Below are positions 1 through 9,506 of a DNA stretch of 64,000 nucleotides, in pieces (position 1 is the first letter of the stretch; each line of letters begins with the position of its first letter). The notes beneath the pieces are model-generated. The model had not been told where the DNA came from. It saw only the letters and a program-made list of their open reading frames with translations, and did no database searches. Where the stretch lies: positions 44,241-108,240 of the forward strand of contig NZ_MUNX01000080.1 of assembly GCF_002001005.1 (NCBI RefSeq), in the 5' to 3' direction. Made by a program: the position numbers and the translations under genes. This DNA is from Flavobacterium sp. A45. Its GTDB lineage: Bacteria > Bacteroidota > Bacteroidia > Flavobacteriales > Flavobacteriaceae.

Positions 1-2109
1 TATTATTTCAAAAATGGTTATTTTGATGTAGAAGCAACTTATAAGCGAGACTCTTTGGCTCCCAAAAATGCTCAATTAAAATATTATTTAACAACAGGGA
101 ATCCCTATATTATTGATTCTTTAAGAACGGCAATTCAAACTCCTGTTTTGGATTCTATTTATAAAACTTCTAAATCGCTTATTGTCCCAGGAAAACAGTA
201 TAAAACTGAAGATTTTGAAAATGAAAAAAATCGAATAACGACTCTTTTCAGAAATCATGGAGCCTACCGTTTTCAGGCTAATTACGTCACTTTTGATATT
301 GATACGATAAATAAAAAAGACAAGGCTAGTGTAGTATTAAACGTTGGAAATTATTCCTATCAGGAGAATGATTCGACCAAGACAGAGCCGTTTAAGCTAT
401 ACAAAATCAGCGAAATTAAAATCTATACCGATTATAAGCCGGAAAGACAAAATTTGGCAATTAAAGACAGTGTGACGCATAATAACATAAATCTGTATGG
501 ATTTGAAAAAATCAAGTATAGTCCTCACGCTATAACAGATGCTGTTTTTCTTTCCAAAGGAAGCTTCTTTAATGATGATAAAACGGTTTTAACTACTCGG
601 TATTTGAATAATTTAAGGATATTCAATTATCCAACTATACAATATGTGGTTGATAAGAGAGATACATTAGGGCAGTCTTTGATTGCTAAAATTTATTTAA
701 CGCCTCGAAAAAAATACAGTTTCGGATATACTTTGGATGTTACTCATTCGAATATTGAAGACTTTGGAATTACGGGTAGTATAACAGAAACAGTTAGAAA
801 TGTTTTTAATGGGGCTGAGACTCTTGAGCTTTCTGCCAGAGGAAATATTGGTGCTTCAAATGATATTGCAGATTCAAATGATAGTTTTTTTAATGTATCA
901 GAATATGGGGTGGATGCCAAACTAAATTTTCCTCGGATTCTATTTCCTTTTAAAACAGAAAAAATAATTCCGAAAAGTATGATTCCTTCCACAGTGTTTA
1001 GTTTAGGTCTTTCCAAGCAAACCAATATTGGATTGGATAAAGAAAATTTCACAGGATCCTTTTCATATAATTGGACACCTAAAAAAAACACCACAACTAG
1101 GTTTGATTTGTTGAATTTTCAGTTTGTCCGTAATCTGAATCCCGAGAATTATTTTAACGTCTATGATAGTTCCTATGATGCTTTAAATGATATTGGAAAA
1201 ATATACAATACCGATCCTCTCAATGTAGACACAAACAATAATTTGATTATCGAAAGTGGAACTACTGGTTTTACAAAAGACGTTTTAACGCTGCAAACCG
1301 CTTTGAGGCCAGATGATCAAGAATTTCAAGATGTAAGTAATATTGAGCAGCAAAGAATAAGGCTTACAGATAATGATTTTATTTTGGCAACCAATTTTAA
1401 TTTTACCAAAACAAGTAAAAAAGATTTACAAGATAATACCTTTTATTCTTTTAGAACCAAGATAGAATCTGCGGGAACAATACTGTCTTTGATTTCAAAT
1501 GTAAGCAACACTCCTAAAAATGAAAATGGGAATTATGAAATTTTTAATTTGGAATATTCTGAATATATAAAAACGGAATTTGATTTTATTAAACATTGGA
1601 ATGTCAATAAGGCCAATGTATTTGCGATGAGAGCTTTCTTTGGCATTGCTATTCCGTACGGTAATTCTAATTCTATTCCATTTACAAAGAGTTATTATGC
1701 TGGTGGAGCTAATGATAACAGAGCTTGGCAACCGTATGATTTGGGGCCTGGTAGTAGTACTTTCTCTAGTGACTTTAACGAAGCCAATATGAAAATAGCA
1801 ATCAGTGGGGAATACCGATTTCTAATTGCGGGAAAATGGAATGGAGCTCTTTTTGCAGATGCCGGCAATATTTGGAATGTTTTTGATGCTGTAACCTATG
1901 AACCTGCAAAATTTGACTCGATAGAAGATTTAAAAGAAATAGCTTTAGGAACAGGATTTGGTATACGATATGATTTAGGTTTTTTTGCAGTTAGAGTCGA
2001 TATGGGATTCAAAACATACAATCCTGCTTTAGAAATTAACGAAAGATGGTTCACTCAATATAATTTTGCGAATTCGGTGTTTAATTTTGGTATCAATTAC
2101 CCTTTCTAA
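1..2109 (+). CDS. TamA/BamA-like outer membrane assembly protein (5' truncated by the window)
   Basis: The open frame runs in from base 1 with no start, so the N-terminus lies outside the window; 702 residues are visible. The first part looks like POTRA modules (a KNGYFDVEATY segment near the edge and TTGNPYIIDSL shortly after). The C-terminal half is rich in alternating beta-strand sequence and ends in Phe (NFGINYPF), the usual signature of a 16-stranded Omp85 barrel. Omp85 proteins insert outer-membrane proteins or work with TamB-like partners. Upstream neighbours are not visible, and fbaA follows 70 bases later. BamA itself is less likely than a TamA/TamL paralogue, because the visible POTRA part is short and the context is not bamA-ompH. 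The family is secure; the subfamily is inferred. Confidence 0.8.
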   Translation, partial: YYFKNGYFDVEATYKRDSLAPKNAQLKYYLTTGNPYIIDSLRTAIQTPVLDSIYKTSKSLIVPGKQYKTEDFENEKNRITTLFRNHGAYRFQANYVTFDIDTINKKDKASVVLNVGNYSYQENDSTKTEPFKLYKISEIKIYTDYKPERQNLAIKDSVTHNNINLYGFEKIKYSPHAITDAVFLSKGSFFNDDKTVLTTRYLNNLRIFNYPTIQYVVDKRDTLGQSLIAKIYLTPRKKYSFGYTLDVTHSNIEDFGITGSITETVRNVFNGAETLELSARGNIGASNDIADSNDSFFNVSEYGVDAKLNFPRILFPFKTEKIIPKSMIPSTVFSLGLSKQTNIGLDKENFTGSFSYNWTPKKNTTTRFDLLNFQFVRNLNPENYFNVYDSSYDALNDIGKIYNTDPLNVDTNNNLIIESGTTGFTKDVLTLQTALRPDDQEFQDVSNIEQQRIRLTDNDFILATNFNFTKTSKKDLQDNTFYSFRTKIESAGTILSLISNVSNTPKNENGNYEIFNLEYSEYIKTEFDFIKHWNVNKANVFAMRAFFGIAIPYGNSNSIPFTKSYYAGGANDNRAWQPYDLGPGSSTFSSDFNEANMKIAISGEYRFLIAGKWNGALFADAGNIWNVFDAVTYEPAKFDSIEDLKEIALGTGFGIRYDLGFFAVRVDMGFKTYNPALEINERWFTQYNFANSVFNFGINYPF

Positions 2110-2124
2110 GTGCTAATTAATTCT

Positions 2125-2132
2125 TATTTTTG
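2125..2132 (+). promoter_or_regulatory. -7 element (TATTTTTG) ahead of fbaA
   Basis: TATTTTTG matches the Bacteroidota TAnnTTTG -7 consensus and lies about 48 bases before the fbaA start. No good TTTG -33 element sits at the expected distance, so this is a moderate call. Confidence 0.45.
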
Positions 2133-2179
2133 CAAATTATAATCTAAAAACTAAAAAAAACAATTAAAAGAAAATTACA

Positions 2180-3247
2180 ATGGCACACAATATTAAACCC
2201 GGAGTGGCTACAGGCGATCAAGTACAAGAGATTTTCAACTATGCAAAAGAAAAAGGATTTGCACTTCCTGCTGTAAATGTTATTGGATCTGATACTATTA
2301 ATGGAGTACTGGAAACTGCTGCAAAGCTTAACGCACCAGTTATTATCCAATTTTCAAATGGTGGAGCACAATTTAATGCAGGAAAAGGACTTTCAAATGC
2401 TGGAGAAAAAGCCGCTATCGCAGGTGGTATTGCTGGAGCAAAACACATTCATACATTAGCAGAAGCTTACGGTGCAACAGTTATTTTGCACACTGACCAC
2501 TGTGCTAAAAAATTATTACCATGGATTGACGGATTGTTGGATGCATCAGAAGAGCATTTTGCAGCAACTGGAAAGCCTTTGTTTTCTTCTCACATGATTG
2601 ATTTGTCTGAAGAACCAATTGAAGAGAACATCGAAATCTGTAAAGGTTATTTAGAGAGAATGAGCAAAATGGGGATGACTCTGGAAATCGAACTTGGAAT
2701 CACTGGTGGAGAAGAAGACGGTGTTGACAACTCTGATGTAGATAGCTCAAAATTATACACTCAGCCTTCTGAAGTGTCTTATGCTTACGAAGAATTATCA
2801 AAAGTTAGCCCAAGATTCACAATTGCTGCTTCTTTTGGAAACGTACACGGTGTTTACAAACCAGGAAACGTAAAATTGACTCCAAAAATCTTAAAAAATT
2901 CTCAAGATTACGTTCAGGAAAAATTCAAAACTGGACACAATCCTGTTGATTTTGTTTTCCACGGTGGATCAGGTTCTACATTGGAAGAAATCAGAGAGGG
3001 AATTAGCTACGGAGTTGTAAAAATGAATATTGATACTGACTTACAATTTGCATTTACTGAAGGTATTCGTGACTTTATGGTGAACAATATTGAGTATCTT
3101 AAAACTCAAATTGGTAACCCAACAGGGGATGATGCTCCAAACAAAAAATACTATGATCCAAGAAAATGGTTGCGTGAAGGTGAAGTAACTTTCATCTCAA
3201 GACTGGAGCAAGCATTTGCTGACTTAAACAATGTGAATACACTATAA
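2180..3247 (+). CDS. fbaA: Class II fructose-bisphosphate aldolase
   Basis: Cleaves fructose 1,6-bisphosphate to DHAP and glyceraldehyde 3-phosphate in cytosolic glycolysis and gluconeogenesis. At 355 residues it fits the class IIA (E. coli FbaA-like, about 359) group. The zinc/catalytic motif HTDHC lies at residues 104-108. GNVHGVYKPGNVKL and VFHGGSGS carry later zinc and phosphate ligands, and GITGGEEDGV is typical of class IIA. The ATG at 2180 begins MAHNIKPGVATGDQV, aligned with the normal N-terminus. accD follows after about 110 bases of repeat-like DNA, a common flavobacterial order. Confidence 0.97.
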   Translation: MAHNIKPGVATGDQVQEIFNYAKEKGFALPAVNVIGSDTINGVLETAAKLNAPVIIQFSNGGAQFNAGKGLSNAGEKAAIAGGIAGAKHIHTLAEAYGATVILHTDHCAKKLLPWIDGLLDASEEHFAATGKPLFSSHMIDLSEEPIEENIEICKGYLERMSKMGMTLEIELGITGGEEDGVDNSDVDSSKLYTQPSEVSYAYEELSKVSPRFTIAASFGNVHGVYKPGNVKLTPKILKNSQDYVQEKFKTGHNPVDFVFHGGSGSTLEEIREGISYGVVKMNIDTDLQFAFTEGIRDFMVNNIEYLKTQIGNPTGDDAPNKKYYDPRKWLREGEVTFISRLEQAFADLNNVNTL

Positions 3248-3358
3248 AAAGTGATCAGTTTTCAGTTTTAGTGTCCAGTTTTCAAACACTGATAATTGAA
3301 CACTAAAGCTGATTGCTAACACTGAATACTTGATTACTGAACACTGAATACTATATAA
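3248..3358 (+). repeat. Degenerate direct repeats of an 'ACACTGAATACT' type
   Basis: The fbaA-accD gap is built from near-copies of CACTGAATACT, CACTGATAATTGAACACT and related units in tandem. A similar unit occurs at 61380-61412 (CTGAATACTG, TGATCACTG). It has no coding potential and no clear terminator hairpin. It looks like a low-complexity dispersed repeat. Confidence 0.5.
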
Positions 3359-4213
3359 ATGGCTTGGTTTAAAAGAAAAGAAAAAGGAATCACTACGGCT
3401 ACCGAAGACAAAATGGACATCCCAAAAGGACTTTGGTACAAATCACCTACAGGAAAAATTATTGATGCTGAAGAATTGGCTCGTAATTTATTTGTAAGTC
3501 CCGAAGATGGTTTCCATGTTAGAATTGGGAGTGAAGCTTATTTTGATATTTTGTTCGACAATAATGAGTTTGTTGAATTAGACAAAAACATGACTTCTAA
3601 AGATCCTCTGAATTTTGTTGACACCAAAAAATATGCAGATCGCTTAAAAGAAGTTATGGACAAAACCCAGCTTAAAGATGCGGTTCGTACTGGAGTTGGA
3701 AAATCCAAAGGGAAAGAAGTTGTAATTTGCTGTATGGATTTTGCCTTTATCGGTGGATCTATGGGAGCGGTTGTTGGAGAAAAAATTGCAAGAGGAATTG
3801 ATCATGCGATCAAGAATAGATTGCCTTTTGTAATGATATCCAAATCTGGTGGTGCCAGAATGATGGAAGCTGCTTATTCTTTAATGCAATTGGCAAAAAC
3901 ATCAGTGAAATTGGCTCAACTAGCCGAAGCTAAATTACCTTATATTTCACTTTGTACAGATCCGACTACTGGAGGAACAACTGCTTCTTATGCAATGTTG
4001 GGAGATATCAATATTTCTGAGCCAGGAGCCTTGATCGGTTTTGCTGGTCCACGTGTGGTAAGAGATACAACAGGTAAAGATTTGCCGGAAGGATTTCAAA
4101 CTGCCGAGTTCTTACTCGAACATGGTTTCTTGGATTTTATTACGCCTAGAAAAGAATTGAAGGATAAGATTAACTTATACATCGATTTGATTCAAAACAA
4201 TGATATTAGATAA
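3359..4213 (+). CDS. accD: Acetyl-CoA carboxylase carboxyltransferase subunit beta
   Basis: Beta subunit of the carboxyltransferase that makes malonyl-CoA for fatty acid synthesis. The 284 residues include the crotonase-like core: [48 protein letters not shown] and [11 protein letters not shown]. The N-terminus ([11 protein letters not shown]...[11 protein letters not shown]...[13 protein letters not shown]) aligns with the usual zinc-ribbon region, but the four Cys positions are replaced (KSPTG, VSPED), so no zinc site can form there. An intrinsic terminator follows immediately. Confidence 0.95.
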   Translation: MAWFKRKEKGITTATEDKMDIPKGLWYKSPTGKIIDAEELARNLFVSPEDGFHVRIGSEAYFDILFDNNEFVELDKNMTSKDPLNFVDTKKYADRLKEVMDKTQLKDAVRTGVGKSKGKEVVICCMDFAFIGGSMGAVVGEKIARGIDHAIKNRLPFVMISKSGGARMMEAAYSLMQLAKTSVKLAQLAEAKLPYISLCTDPTTGGTTASYAMLGDINISEPGALIGFAGPRVVRDTTGKDLPEGFQTAEFLLEHGFLDFITPRKELKDKINLYIDLIQNNDIR

Positions 4214-4216
4214 ATG

Positions 4217-4243
4217 AAAATCCCGAGCAATCGGGATTTTTTT
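4217..4243 (+). terminator. Intrinsic terminator after accD
   Basis: Ten-base stem AAAATCCCGA / TCGGGATTTT with a GCAA tetraloop and a T-rich tail, 4 bases after the accD stop. The rest of the gap to 4410 is A/T-rich with no recognisable feature. Confidence 0.9.
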
Positions 4244-4410
4244 ATTTTATAACGCTATATTCTAAATTATAAACAGCTTTTTATTTTAAACATATAAGCC
4301 TATAAGTTATAAATGAAAGTAGTTTGTCAATTTGTATTAAAAGGAAATATAAGTTAAAAAACGTTCTTTATAAGGTTGTGTAATTTTGCTTAAATGAGCT
4401 TTTTTTATAA

Positions 4411-5295
4411 CTAATTTTTAGGTCTGCCTCTTTTTAGTTCTTTTTCGGCTATTTTAAACACTAGTTTTTCTCTCCATTTTGCATAACGGCCTTTGAAGGT
4501 TACTTTTATGGCACTGTCTACAGCACCATGCATGAATAAACTCCAAACGCTGGCCATTTTTCTGGTTATGGATTTGTCCCATGCACGAAGTGTTAGGGAG
4601 AATGAACCGTCAATGTAGCGCATCCAGTGCCACATTCCAGTTGGCATAAATAAGGTATCTCCGTGTTCTAGGAAAACTTCATACCCTTCTACTCCTTTTA
4701 ATGCAGGAAATTTTTCAAAATCTGGATTGGCAACATCATAATCTTCTAAAGCATAAGTGGTGTTCGGGATGCAATAGAGTCTTTTTTTCCATTTATTGTC
4801 AAATAATATGATGTGTTTTCTTCCTCCAAAATGAGTGTGGAAAAGATGAGGTAAGTCGATGTCATAATGTAAAAATGTGATCGCCTTGGACCCTCCAAAA
4901 AACATTGCTGGCATGCTTTCGATAAATCCGCCCATCAATTCTTTGGGAACTTTTACATCATTAAGTAAGTCGGGTTTGTGTTTGAAAAGGTTTAAGAAAA
5001 AAATACGCAACTCAGTAGGTTCTCTTTTTATTAAATCCAAATATTCACCAAATTTCATACTGGCAATAGAGGCGTTAATTACTTTGGTTGGATCAGCTTT
5101 GGAATTATCTACTAGTTTTACTTCAATATCTCCCGCGATTTCCTTGAAATAATCGGTTGACCATTTTTCTCTTGCAGGCCAATCCTTGGTTAAACCTTTT
5201 ATAATTAATGGCTTTCTTTTATCTAAATAGTTTTTTTTAAAATCTTCTCTACTAATAGACTCAACAGTATCAACAGGTTTTAGGATAAAGCTCAT
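4411..5295 (-). CDS. Cupin-like / JmjC-fold protein
   Basis: A 294-residue protein of the cupin_8 (JmjC-like, FIH-type) family, Fe(II)/2-oxoglutarate-dependent oxygenase-like. The putative metal triad is visible: H143 and D145 in HYDIDLPHLFHTHFGGRK, with the distal histidine H223 in PTGMWHWM. K160 could bind 2-oxoglutarate. The substrate is unknown; relatives hydroxylate proteins or RNA-associated factors. It stands alone on the minus strand with its own promoter (5331-5361). A 97-base gap separates it from the permease gene, also minus. Confidence 0.85.
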   Translation of the reverse strand: MSFILKPVDTVESISREDFKKNYLDKRKPLIIKGLTKDWPAREKWSTDYFKEIAGDIEVKLVDNSKADPTKVINASIASMKFGEYLDLIKREPTELRIFFLNLFKHKPDLLNDVKVPKELMGGFIESMPAMFFGGSKAITFLHYDIDLPHLFHTHFGGRKHIILFDNKWKKRLYCIPNTTYALEDYDVANPDFEKFPALKGVEGYEVFLEHGDTLFMPTGMWHWMRYIDGSFSLTLRAWDKSITRKMASVWSLFMHGAVDSAIKVTFKGRYAKWREKLVFKIAEKELKRGRPKN

Positions 5296-5330
5296 TTATT
5301 TGTTTTTTTTTATTAAATAGATCTGCTTAC

Positions 5331-5361
5331 CAAAAATACCTAATTATTTCTAGTCTTCAAA
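5331..5361 (-). promoter_or_regulatory. Flavobacterial promoter of the cupin-like gene
   Basis: On the minus strand TTTG, a 19-base spacer and TATTTTTG: an exact match to TTTG-N19-TAnnTTTG, 36 bases ahead of the start codon. Confidence 0.75.
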
Positions 5362-5392
5362 ATTTACAATTAAATAACAAAAACATAACAGA

Positions 5393-6640
5393 CTACATTC
5401 CGGTTCTGATGGCTTCCACAGGATCTAATTTGGAGGCGCTAATGGCTGGAAGAATTCCAGAAATCAGACCAATTAGAGCCGCTAAACCTGTTCCTAAAAT
5501 AATATTCCCAAGTCCTAATACAAATTCAAATTCTAACGCATTGGTCAGAATCATAGCGATTATCCAAACCATAAATAATCCAATTATCCCTCCTAGTACA
5601 GAAAGTATTATAGCTTCGAATAAAAATTGAAATAATATAAAACGATTCTTGGCGCCCAATGATTTTTGGATTCCGATGAGGTTGGTTCTTTCTTTTACGG
5701 ATACAAACATAATATTGGCAATACCGAATCCTCCTACCAATAATGAAAAGCCACTGATAATCCATCCTACCATATTCATTTGGCCGATAATGTTGTCGAT
5801 TAATTCTAGAAAACCTCCAAAAACGTTAATGAAAAAATTATCGATTTCTCCAGCTTTCAAGCCTCTGAAATTTCTAAGTTTTTGGGAGATTTCACTTTTA
5901 TATTCTTCCATATCAACACCTTTTTCGGGCTTGAATATGATTACGTTTGTTAAGTTTGGATTGTTGTCACCATACAATCTGCGAACAAAATTTACTGGAA
6001 TAAAAGCTGCATTATCATTACTGTCACCAAATGAAGAGCCTTCCTTTTTTAAAACACCTATTACCGTGAATTTTTGTCCATACAATCGAACATTTTTTCC
6101 TAATGGTTCTGAGTCTTCAAAAAGAGATTTTGCGATATCGTTTCCAATTACAATTACTGGAGATCCTGAGTTGGCCTCTGATTCATTGTAATATCTTCCT
6201 TTTTCAAATTCTAACCCCTGGATATCAATAAACTCATGGGAAACAGGAACAATGTTTACATCACTTACTGTGTTGGCTTCGTATTTTATGTTTTCACTTT
6301 TGGTGAATATTTGGTATCCCAATTGTTCCGTATGGGTCATTGTGTTTTTTAGGTAAACATACTCAGTGTATTTTACATTGGGGAATTGTTCTCTTTTCCA
6401 TTGTGGGATATCTGAAGGGCCAAATGAAAATTTCAATAAATAAATAGTGTTTTTATCGAGACTGCTTAATTCTTTTGAAATTTTTCTGTCTAAAGAATCT
6501 ACAGCAGCAAGTACTGCTATAATTGAGAATATACCAATAGTAACCCCCAATAAAGAAAGTAATGTTCTTAATTTATTACTGCGTAAAGCATTCATGGCAA
6601 AACCAAAACTCTCTTTTAATAATCGTAGGTAAACTAGCAT
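5393..6640 (-). CDS. MacB-type ABC transporter permease (FtsX domain)
   Basis: Inner-membrane permease with the MacB topology: N-terminal TM (SNKLRTLLSLLGVTIGIFSIIAVLAA), a periplasmic MacB_PCD domain (about residues 50-260), then three C-terminal TMs in the FtsX domain ending GLISGILPAISASKLDPVEAIRTGM. The open frame extends 24 codons further upstream, but MLVYLRLLKESFGFAMNALRSNK at 6640 is the normal family start, giving 415 residues. No ATPase or membrane-fusion gene adjoins it, so its partners are encoded elsewhere. Likely an exporter or lipoprotein/macrolide-type mechanotransmission permease; the substrate is unknown. Confidence 0.88.
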   Translation of the reverse strand: MLVYLRLLKESFGFAMNALRSNKLRTLLSLLGVTIGIFSIIAVLAAVDSLDRKISKELSSLDKNTIYLLKFSFGPSDIPQWKREQFPNVKYTEYVYLKNTMTHTEQLGYQIFTKSENIKYEANTVSDVNIVPVSHEFIDIQGLEFEKGRYYNESEANSGSPVIVIGNDIAKSLFEDSEPLGKNVRLYGQKFTVIGVLKKEGSSFGDSNDNAAFIPVNFVRRLYGDNNPNLTNVIIFKPEKGVDMEEYKSEISQKLRNFRGLKAGEIDNFFINVFGGFLELIDNIIGQMNMVGWIISGFSLLVGGFGIANIMFVSVKERTNLIGIQKSLGAKNRFILFQFLFEAIILSVLGGIIGLFMVWIIAMILTNALEFEFVLGLGNIILGTGLAALIGLISGILPAISASKLDPVEAIRTGM

Positions 6641-6749
6641 CTCTTTAAAATTTGTGTTACTGTAAAAATTTATATTATTAATTCGAAAACCTAAAATTAA
6701 TACATTAAACAATAGGTGTGTTATTTTAAGAGATTGTTACATTTTTTTA

Positions 6750-6781
6750 TTGAATTATATTCTTAAAAAAAACTATTTTTG
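6750..6781 (+). promoter_or_regulatory. Promoter of purH
   Basis: TTG at 6750, 21-base spacer, TATTTTTG at 6774-6781, 23 bases before the purH ATG. Confidence 0.7.
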
Positions 6782-6804
6782 CACTTTAAAATTATAACTA
6801 CTCA

Positions 6805-8331
6805 ATGAACACAACAAAAACAATCCAATCAGCATTAATTTCGGTCTTTTCAAAAGAAGGTCTTGAACCAATTGTAAGAAAATTGCATGAGCAAAATGTG
6901 GTTTTTTATTCTACAGGAGGAACCGAGGAATTCATTAAAAATTTAGGAATACCTGTAATCCCTGTTGAAGATGTTACTTCTTATCCTTCTATTTTAGGAG
7001 GACGTGTAAAAACATTGCATCCAAAGGTTTTTGGAGGAATTCTAAACCGTCAAGACAATGAAAGTGATGTACAACAAATGCAGGAATATAACATTCCACA
7101 AATTGATTTGGTAATTGTTGATTTATACCCATTTGAAAAAACAGTTGCTTCAGGAGCAAGCGAAGAAGATATTATCGAAAAAATTGATATTGGTGGTATT
7201 TCATTGATTCGTGCTGCCGCAAAAAACTTTAATGACACTGTAATCGTTTCGTCAATGGATCAATACAGCATGTTTTTGGATATGATTACTACTCAAAATG
7301 GAGCTACAACATTGGCAGACAGAAAATTATTGGCAACCAAAGCTTTTCATGTTTCGTCTCATTATGATGGAGCTATTTTTAATTATTTCAATACTGACGA
7401 GACAATCTATAAAGCAAGTATAGAAAACGGACAAGTATTGCGATATGGTGAAAATCCACACCAGAAAGGATTTTTCTTCGGAGATTTCGACGCTATGTTT
7501 ACCAAAGTTCACGGTAAAGAATTATCATATAACAATTTATTAGATGTTGATGCAGCTGTGAATTTAATTCACGAATTCAAAACTGACGGACCAACATTTG
7601 CAATTTTAAAACACAACAACGCTTGTGGATTGGCTACAAGAGAAACTATTTCTGAGGCTTACAATGTGGCTTTGGCTTGTGATCCTACTTCTGCTTTTGG
7701 AGGTGTTTTGATTGCTAATACAACAATTGATGTGGCTACTGCCAATGAAATTAACAAGTTGTTTTGTGAGGTAGTTATCGCTCCATCTTATGATGCCGAA
7801 GCAATTGCTATTTTACAGGAAAAGAAAAACAGAATTATATTAATTCAAAATGATGTCGAATTGCCTCAAAAACAGGTAAGAACGTGTTTGAATGGGTTGT
7901 TGATTCAAGAAAGAAATAACATTACTGATACTAAAGCTGATTTAAAAACCGTTACAACAACAGCACCAACAGCGCAAGAAATTGAAGATTTGATTTTCGC
8001 CTCTAAAGTGTGTAAGAATACTAAATCAAATACAATTGTTTTTGCCAAAAACGGAACTTTGATTTCTTCTGGAACAGGACAAACATCTAGAGTAGATGCA
8101 TTATTACAAGCTATTGAAAAAGCAAAAGTTTTTGGATTTAGTTTGGAAGGTGCTTCAATGGCAAGTGATGCTTTTTTCCCTTTTCCAGATTGTGTTGAAA
8201 TTGCAAAGAAAGCTGGAATAACAGCCGTGATTCAACCAGGAGGATCAATTAAAGACGAATTGAGCATTAATTATTGCAATGAAAATAATCTTGCGATGGT
8301 ATTTACAGGAACACGTCATTTTAAACATTAA
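6805..8331 (+). CDS. purH: Bifunctional AICAR formyltransferase / IMP cyclohydrolase
   Basis: Catalyses the last two steps of IMP synthesis. The 508 residues have an N-terminal MGS-like IMP cyclohydrolase domain (ALISVFSKEGLEPIV, STGGTEEF, GGRVKTLHPKVFGGIL, DLVIVDLYPFEKT) and a C-terminal transformylase domain (LRYGENPHQKG, LKHNNACGLA, DPTSAFGGV, DAFFPFPDCVEIA, IQPGGSIKDE). The length is normal. mreB follows after 54 bases, as in other Bacteroidota, where purH precedes the mre cluster. Confidence 0.97.
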   Translation: MNTTKTIQSALISVFSKEGLEPIVRKLHEQNVVFYSTGGTEEFIKNLGIPVIPVEDVTSYPSILGGRVKTLHPKVFGGILNRQDNESDVQQMQEYNIPQIDLVIVDLYPFEKTVASGASEEDIIEKIDIGGISLIRAAAKNFNDTVIVSSMDQYSMFLDMITTQNGATTLADRKLLATKAFHVSSHYDGAIFNYFNTDETIYKASIENGQVLRYGENPHQKGFFFGDFDAMFTKVHGKELSYNNLLDVDAAVNLIHEFKTDGPTFAILKHNNACGLATRETISEAYNVALACDPTSAFGGVLIANTTIDVATANEINKLFCEVVIAPSYDAEAIAILQEKKNRIILIQNDVELPQKQVRTCLNGLLIQERNNITDTKADLKTVTTTAPTAQEIEDLIFASKVCKNTKSNTIVFAKNGTLISSGTGQTSRVDALLQAIEKAKVFGFSLEGASMASDAFFPFPDCVEIAKKAGITAVIQPGGSIKDELSINYCNENNLAMVFTGTRHFKH

Positions 8332-8385
8332 TTTGTTTAACTTTGTGCGTAATTTATTTATAACTTTTTAACCCCTAAAAAGCAT

Positions 8386-9414
8386 ATGGGATTTTTTGAT
8401 TTCATGACCGAGGATATTGCAATTGACCTTGGTACAGCAAACACTTTAATCATTCACAATGACAAAGTCGTAATTGACAGCCCGTCTATAGTTGCGCGTG
8501 ATAGAATATCAGGCAAAATTATTGCAGTTGGTAAAGAAGCCAATATGATGCAAGGAAAGACGCATGAAAATATCAAAACGATTCGACCTTTGAAAGATGG
8601 TGTAATTGCTGATTTCGATGCTTCCGAAAAAATGATCAGTATGTTTATCAAAAGCATACCGGCATTGAAAAAAAAGATGTTTACCCCAGCTTTGAGAATG
8701 GTGGTATGTATTCCTTCCGGAATTACTGAAGTGGAGATGAGAGCGGTTAAAGAGTCATGCGAAAGGGTAAACGGTAAGGAAGTTTATTTGATACATGAGC
8801 CTATGGCAGCAGCAATTGGTATCGGAATTGATATCATGCAGCCAAAAGGGAATATGATTGTTGACATAGGTGGTGGAACAACCGAAATTGCAGTTATTGC
8901 ATTAGGCGGAATTGTTTGTGACAAATCTGTAAAAATTGCAGGTGATGTTTTTACCAATGATATTGTTTACTATATGCGTACACAACACAACTTATTTGTT
9001 GGAGAAAGTACTGCTGAAAAAATAAAAATTCAAATTGGTGCAGCTATTGAAGATTTAGAAACTCCTCCTGAAGATATGTCAGTTCAAGGAAGAGATTTGT
9101 TGACGGGTAAACCAAAACAGGTTGAGGTTTCTTATAGAGAAATTGCAAAAGCTTTAGACAAATCGATTCAACGAATTGAAGATGCGGTTATGGAAACATT
9201 ATCACAAACTCCTCCAGAGTTAGCAGCCGATATTTATAATACGGGTATCTATCTTGCAGGTGGTGGATCTATGTTGAGAGGGCTTGACAAAAGAATCTCC
9301 CAAAAAACAGATTTGCCGGTTTATATTGCCGAAGATCCATTGAGAGCAGTAGTAAGAGGAACTGGAATGGCTCTTAAAAATATTACAAAGTTTAAAAATA
9401 TCCTTATAAAATAA
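8386..9414 (+). CDS. mreB: Rod shape-determining actin homologue MreB
   Basis: Membrane-associated actin-like filament protein that guides lateral wall synthesis. It has 342 residues, with phosphate-1 motif DLGTANT at residues 14-20, phosphate-2 DIGGGTTEIAVIALGG and adenosine motif YLAGGGSMLRGLD. An N-terminal GFFDFM segment fits the membrane-binding start. A TAACTTTG -7-like element lies at 8338-8345. The gene ends in a strong terminator-like hairpin before mreC, so mreB may be expressed in excess over the rest of the cluster. Confidence 0.97.
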   Translation: MGFFDFMTEDIAIDLGTANTLIIHNDKVVIDSPSIVARDRISGKIIAVGKEANMMQGKTHENIKTIRPLKDGVIADFDASEKMISMFIKSIPALKKKMFTPALRMVVCIPSGITEVEMRAVKESCERVNGKEVYLIHEPMAAAIGIGIDIMQPKGNMIVDIGGGTTEIAVIALGGIVCDKSVKIAGDVFTNDIVYYMRTQHNLFVGESTAEKIKIQIGAAIEDLETPPEDMSVQGRDLLTGKPKQVEVSYREIAKALDKSIQRIEDAVMETLSQTPPELAADIYNTGIYLAGGGSMLRGLDKRISQKTDLPVYIAEDPLRAVVRGTGMALKNITKFKNILIK

Positions 9415-9421
9415 TAAAAAG

Positions 9422-9473
9422 AAATCCCAAATTCCAATTGAAATAATACATGATTTGGAATTTGGATTTTTTT
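9422..9473 (+). terminator. Terminator-like hairpin between mreB and mreC
   Basis: Fifteen paired bases (AAATCC-AAATTCCAA against TTGGAATTTGGATTT, one bulged C) and a seven-T run. It probably attenuates read-through from mreB into mreC. Confidence 0.85.
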
Positions 9474-9506
9474 AAATTTCATTTTTTAAATTTTTAATTT
9501 TATACA

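Noticed and set aside
3248..3358. Possible CRISPR-like direct repeats
   Set aside because: Units are short, degenerate and lack regular spacers; a low-complexity repeat, not a CRISPR array.
5649..6191. 180-codon ORF on the plus strand
   Set aside because: Antisense to the MacB-type permease, no family resemblance; an open frame caused by the real gene's codon bias.
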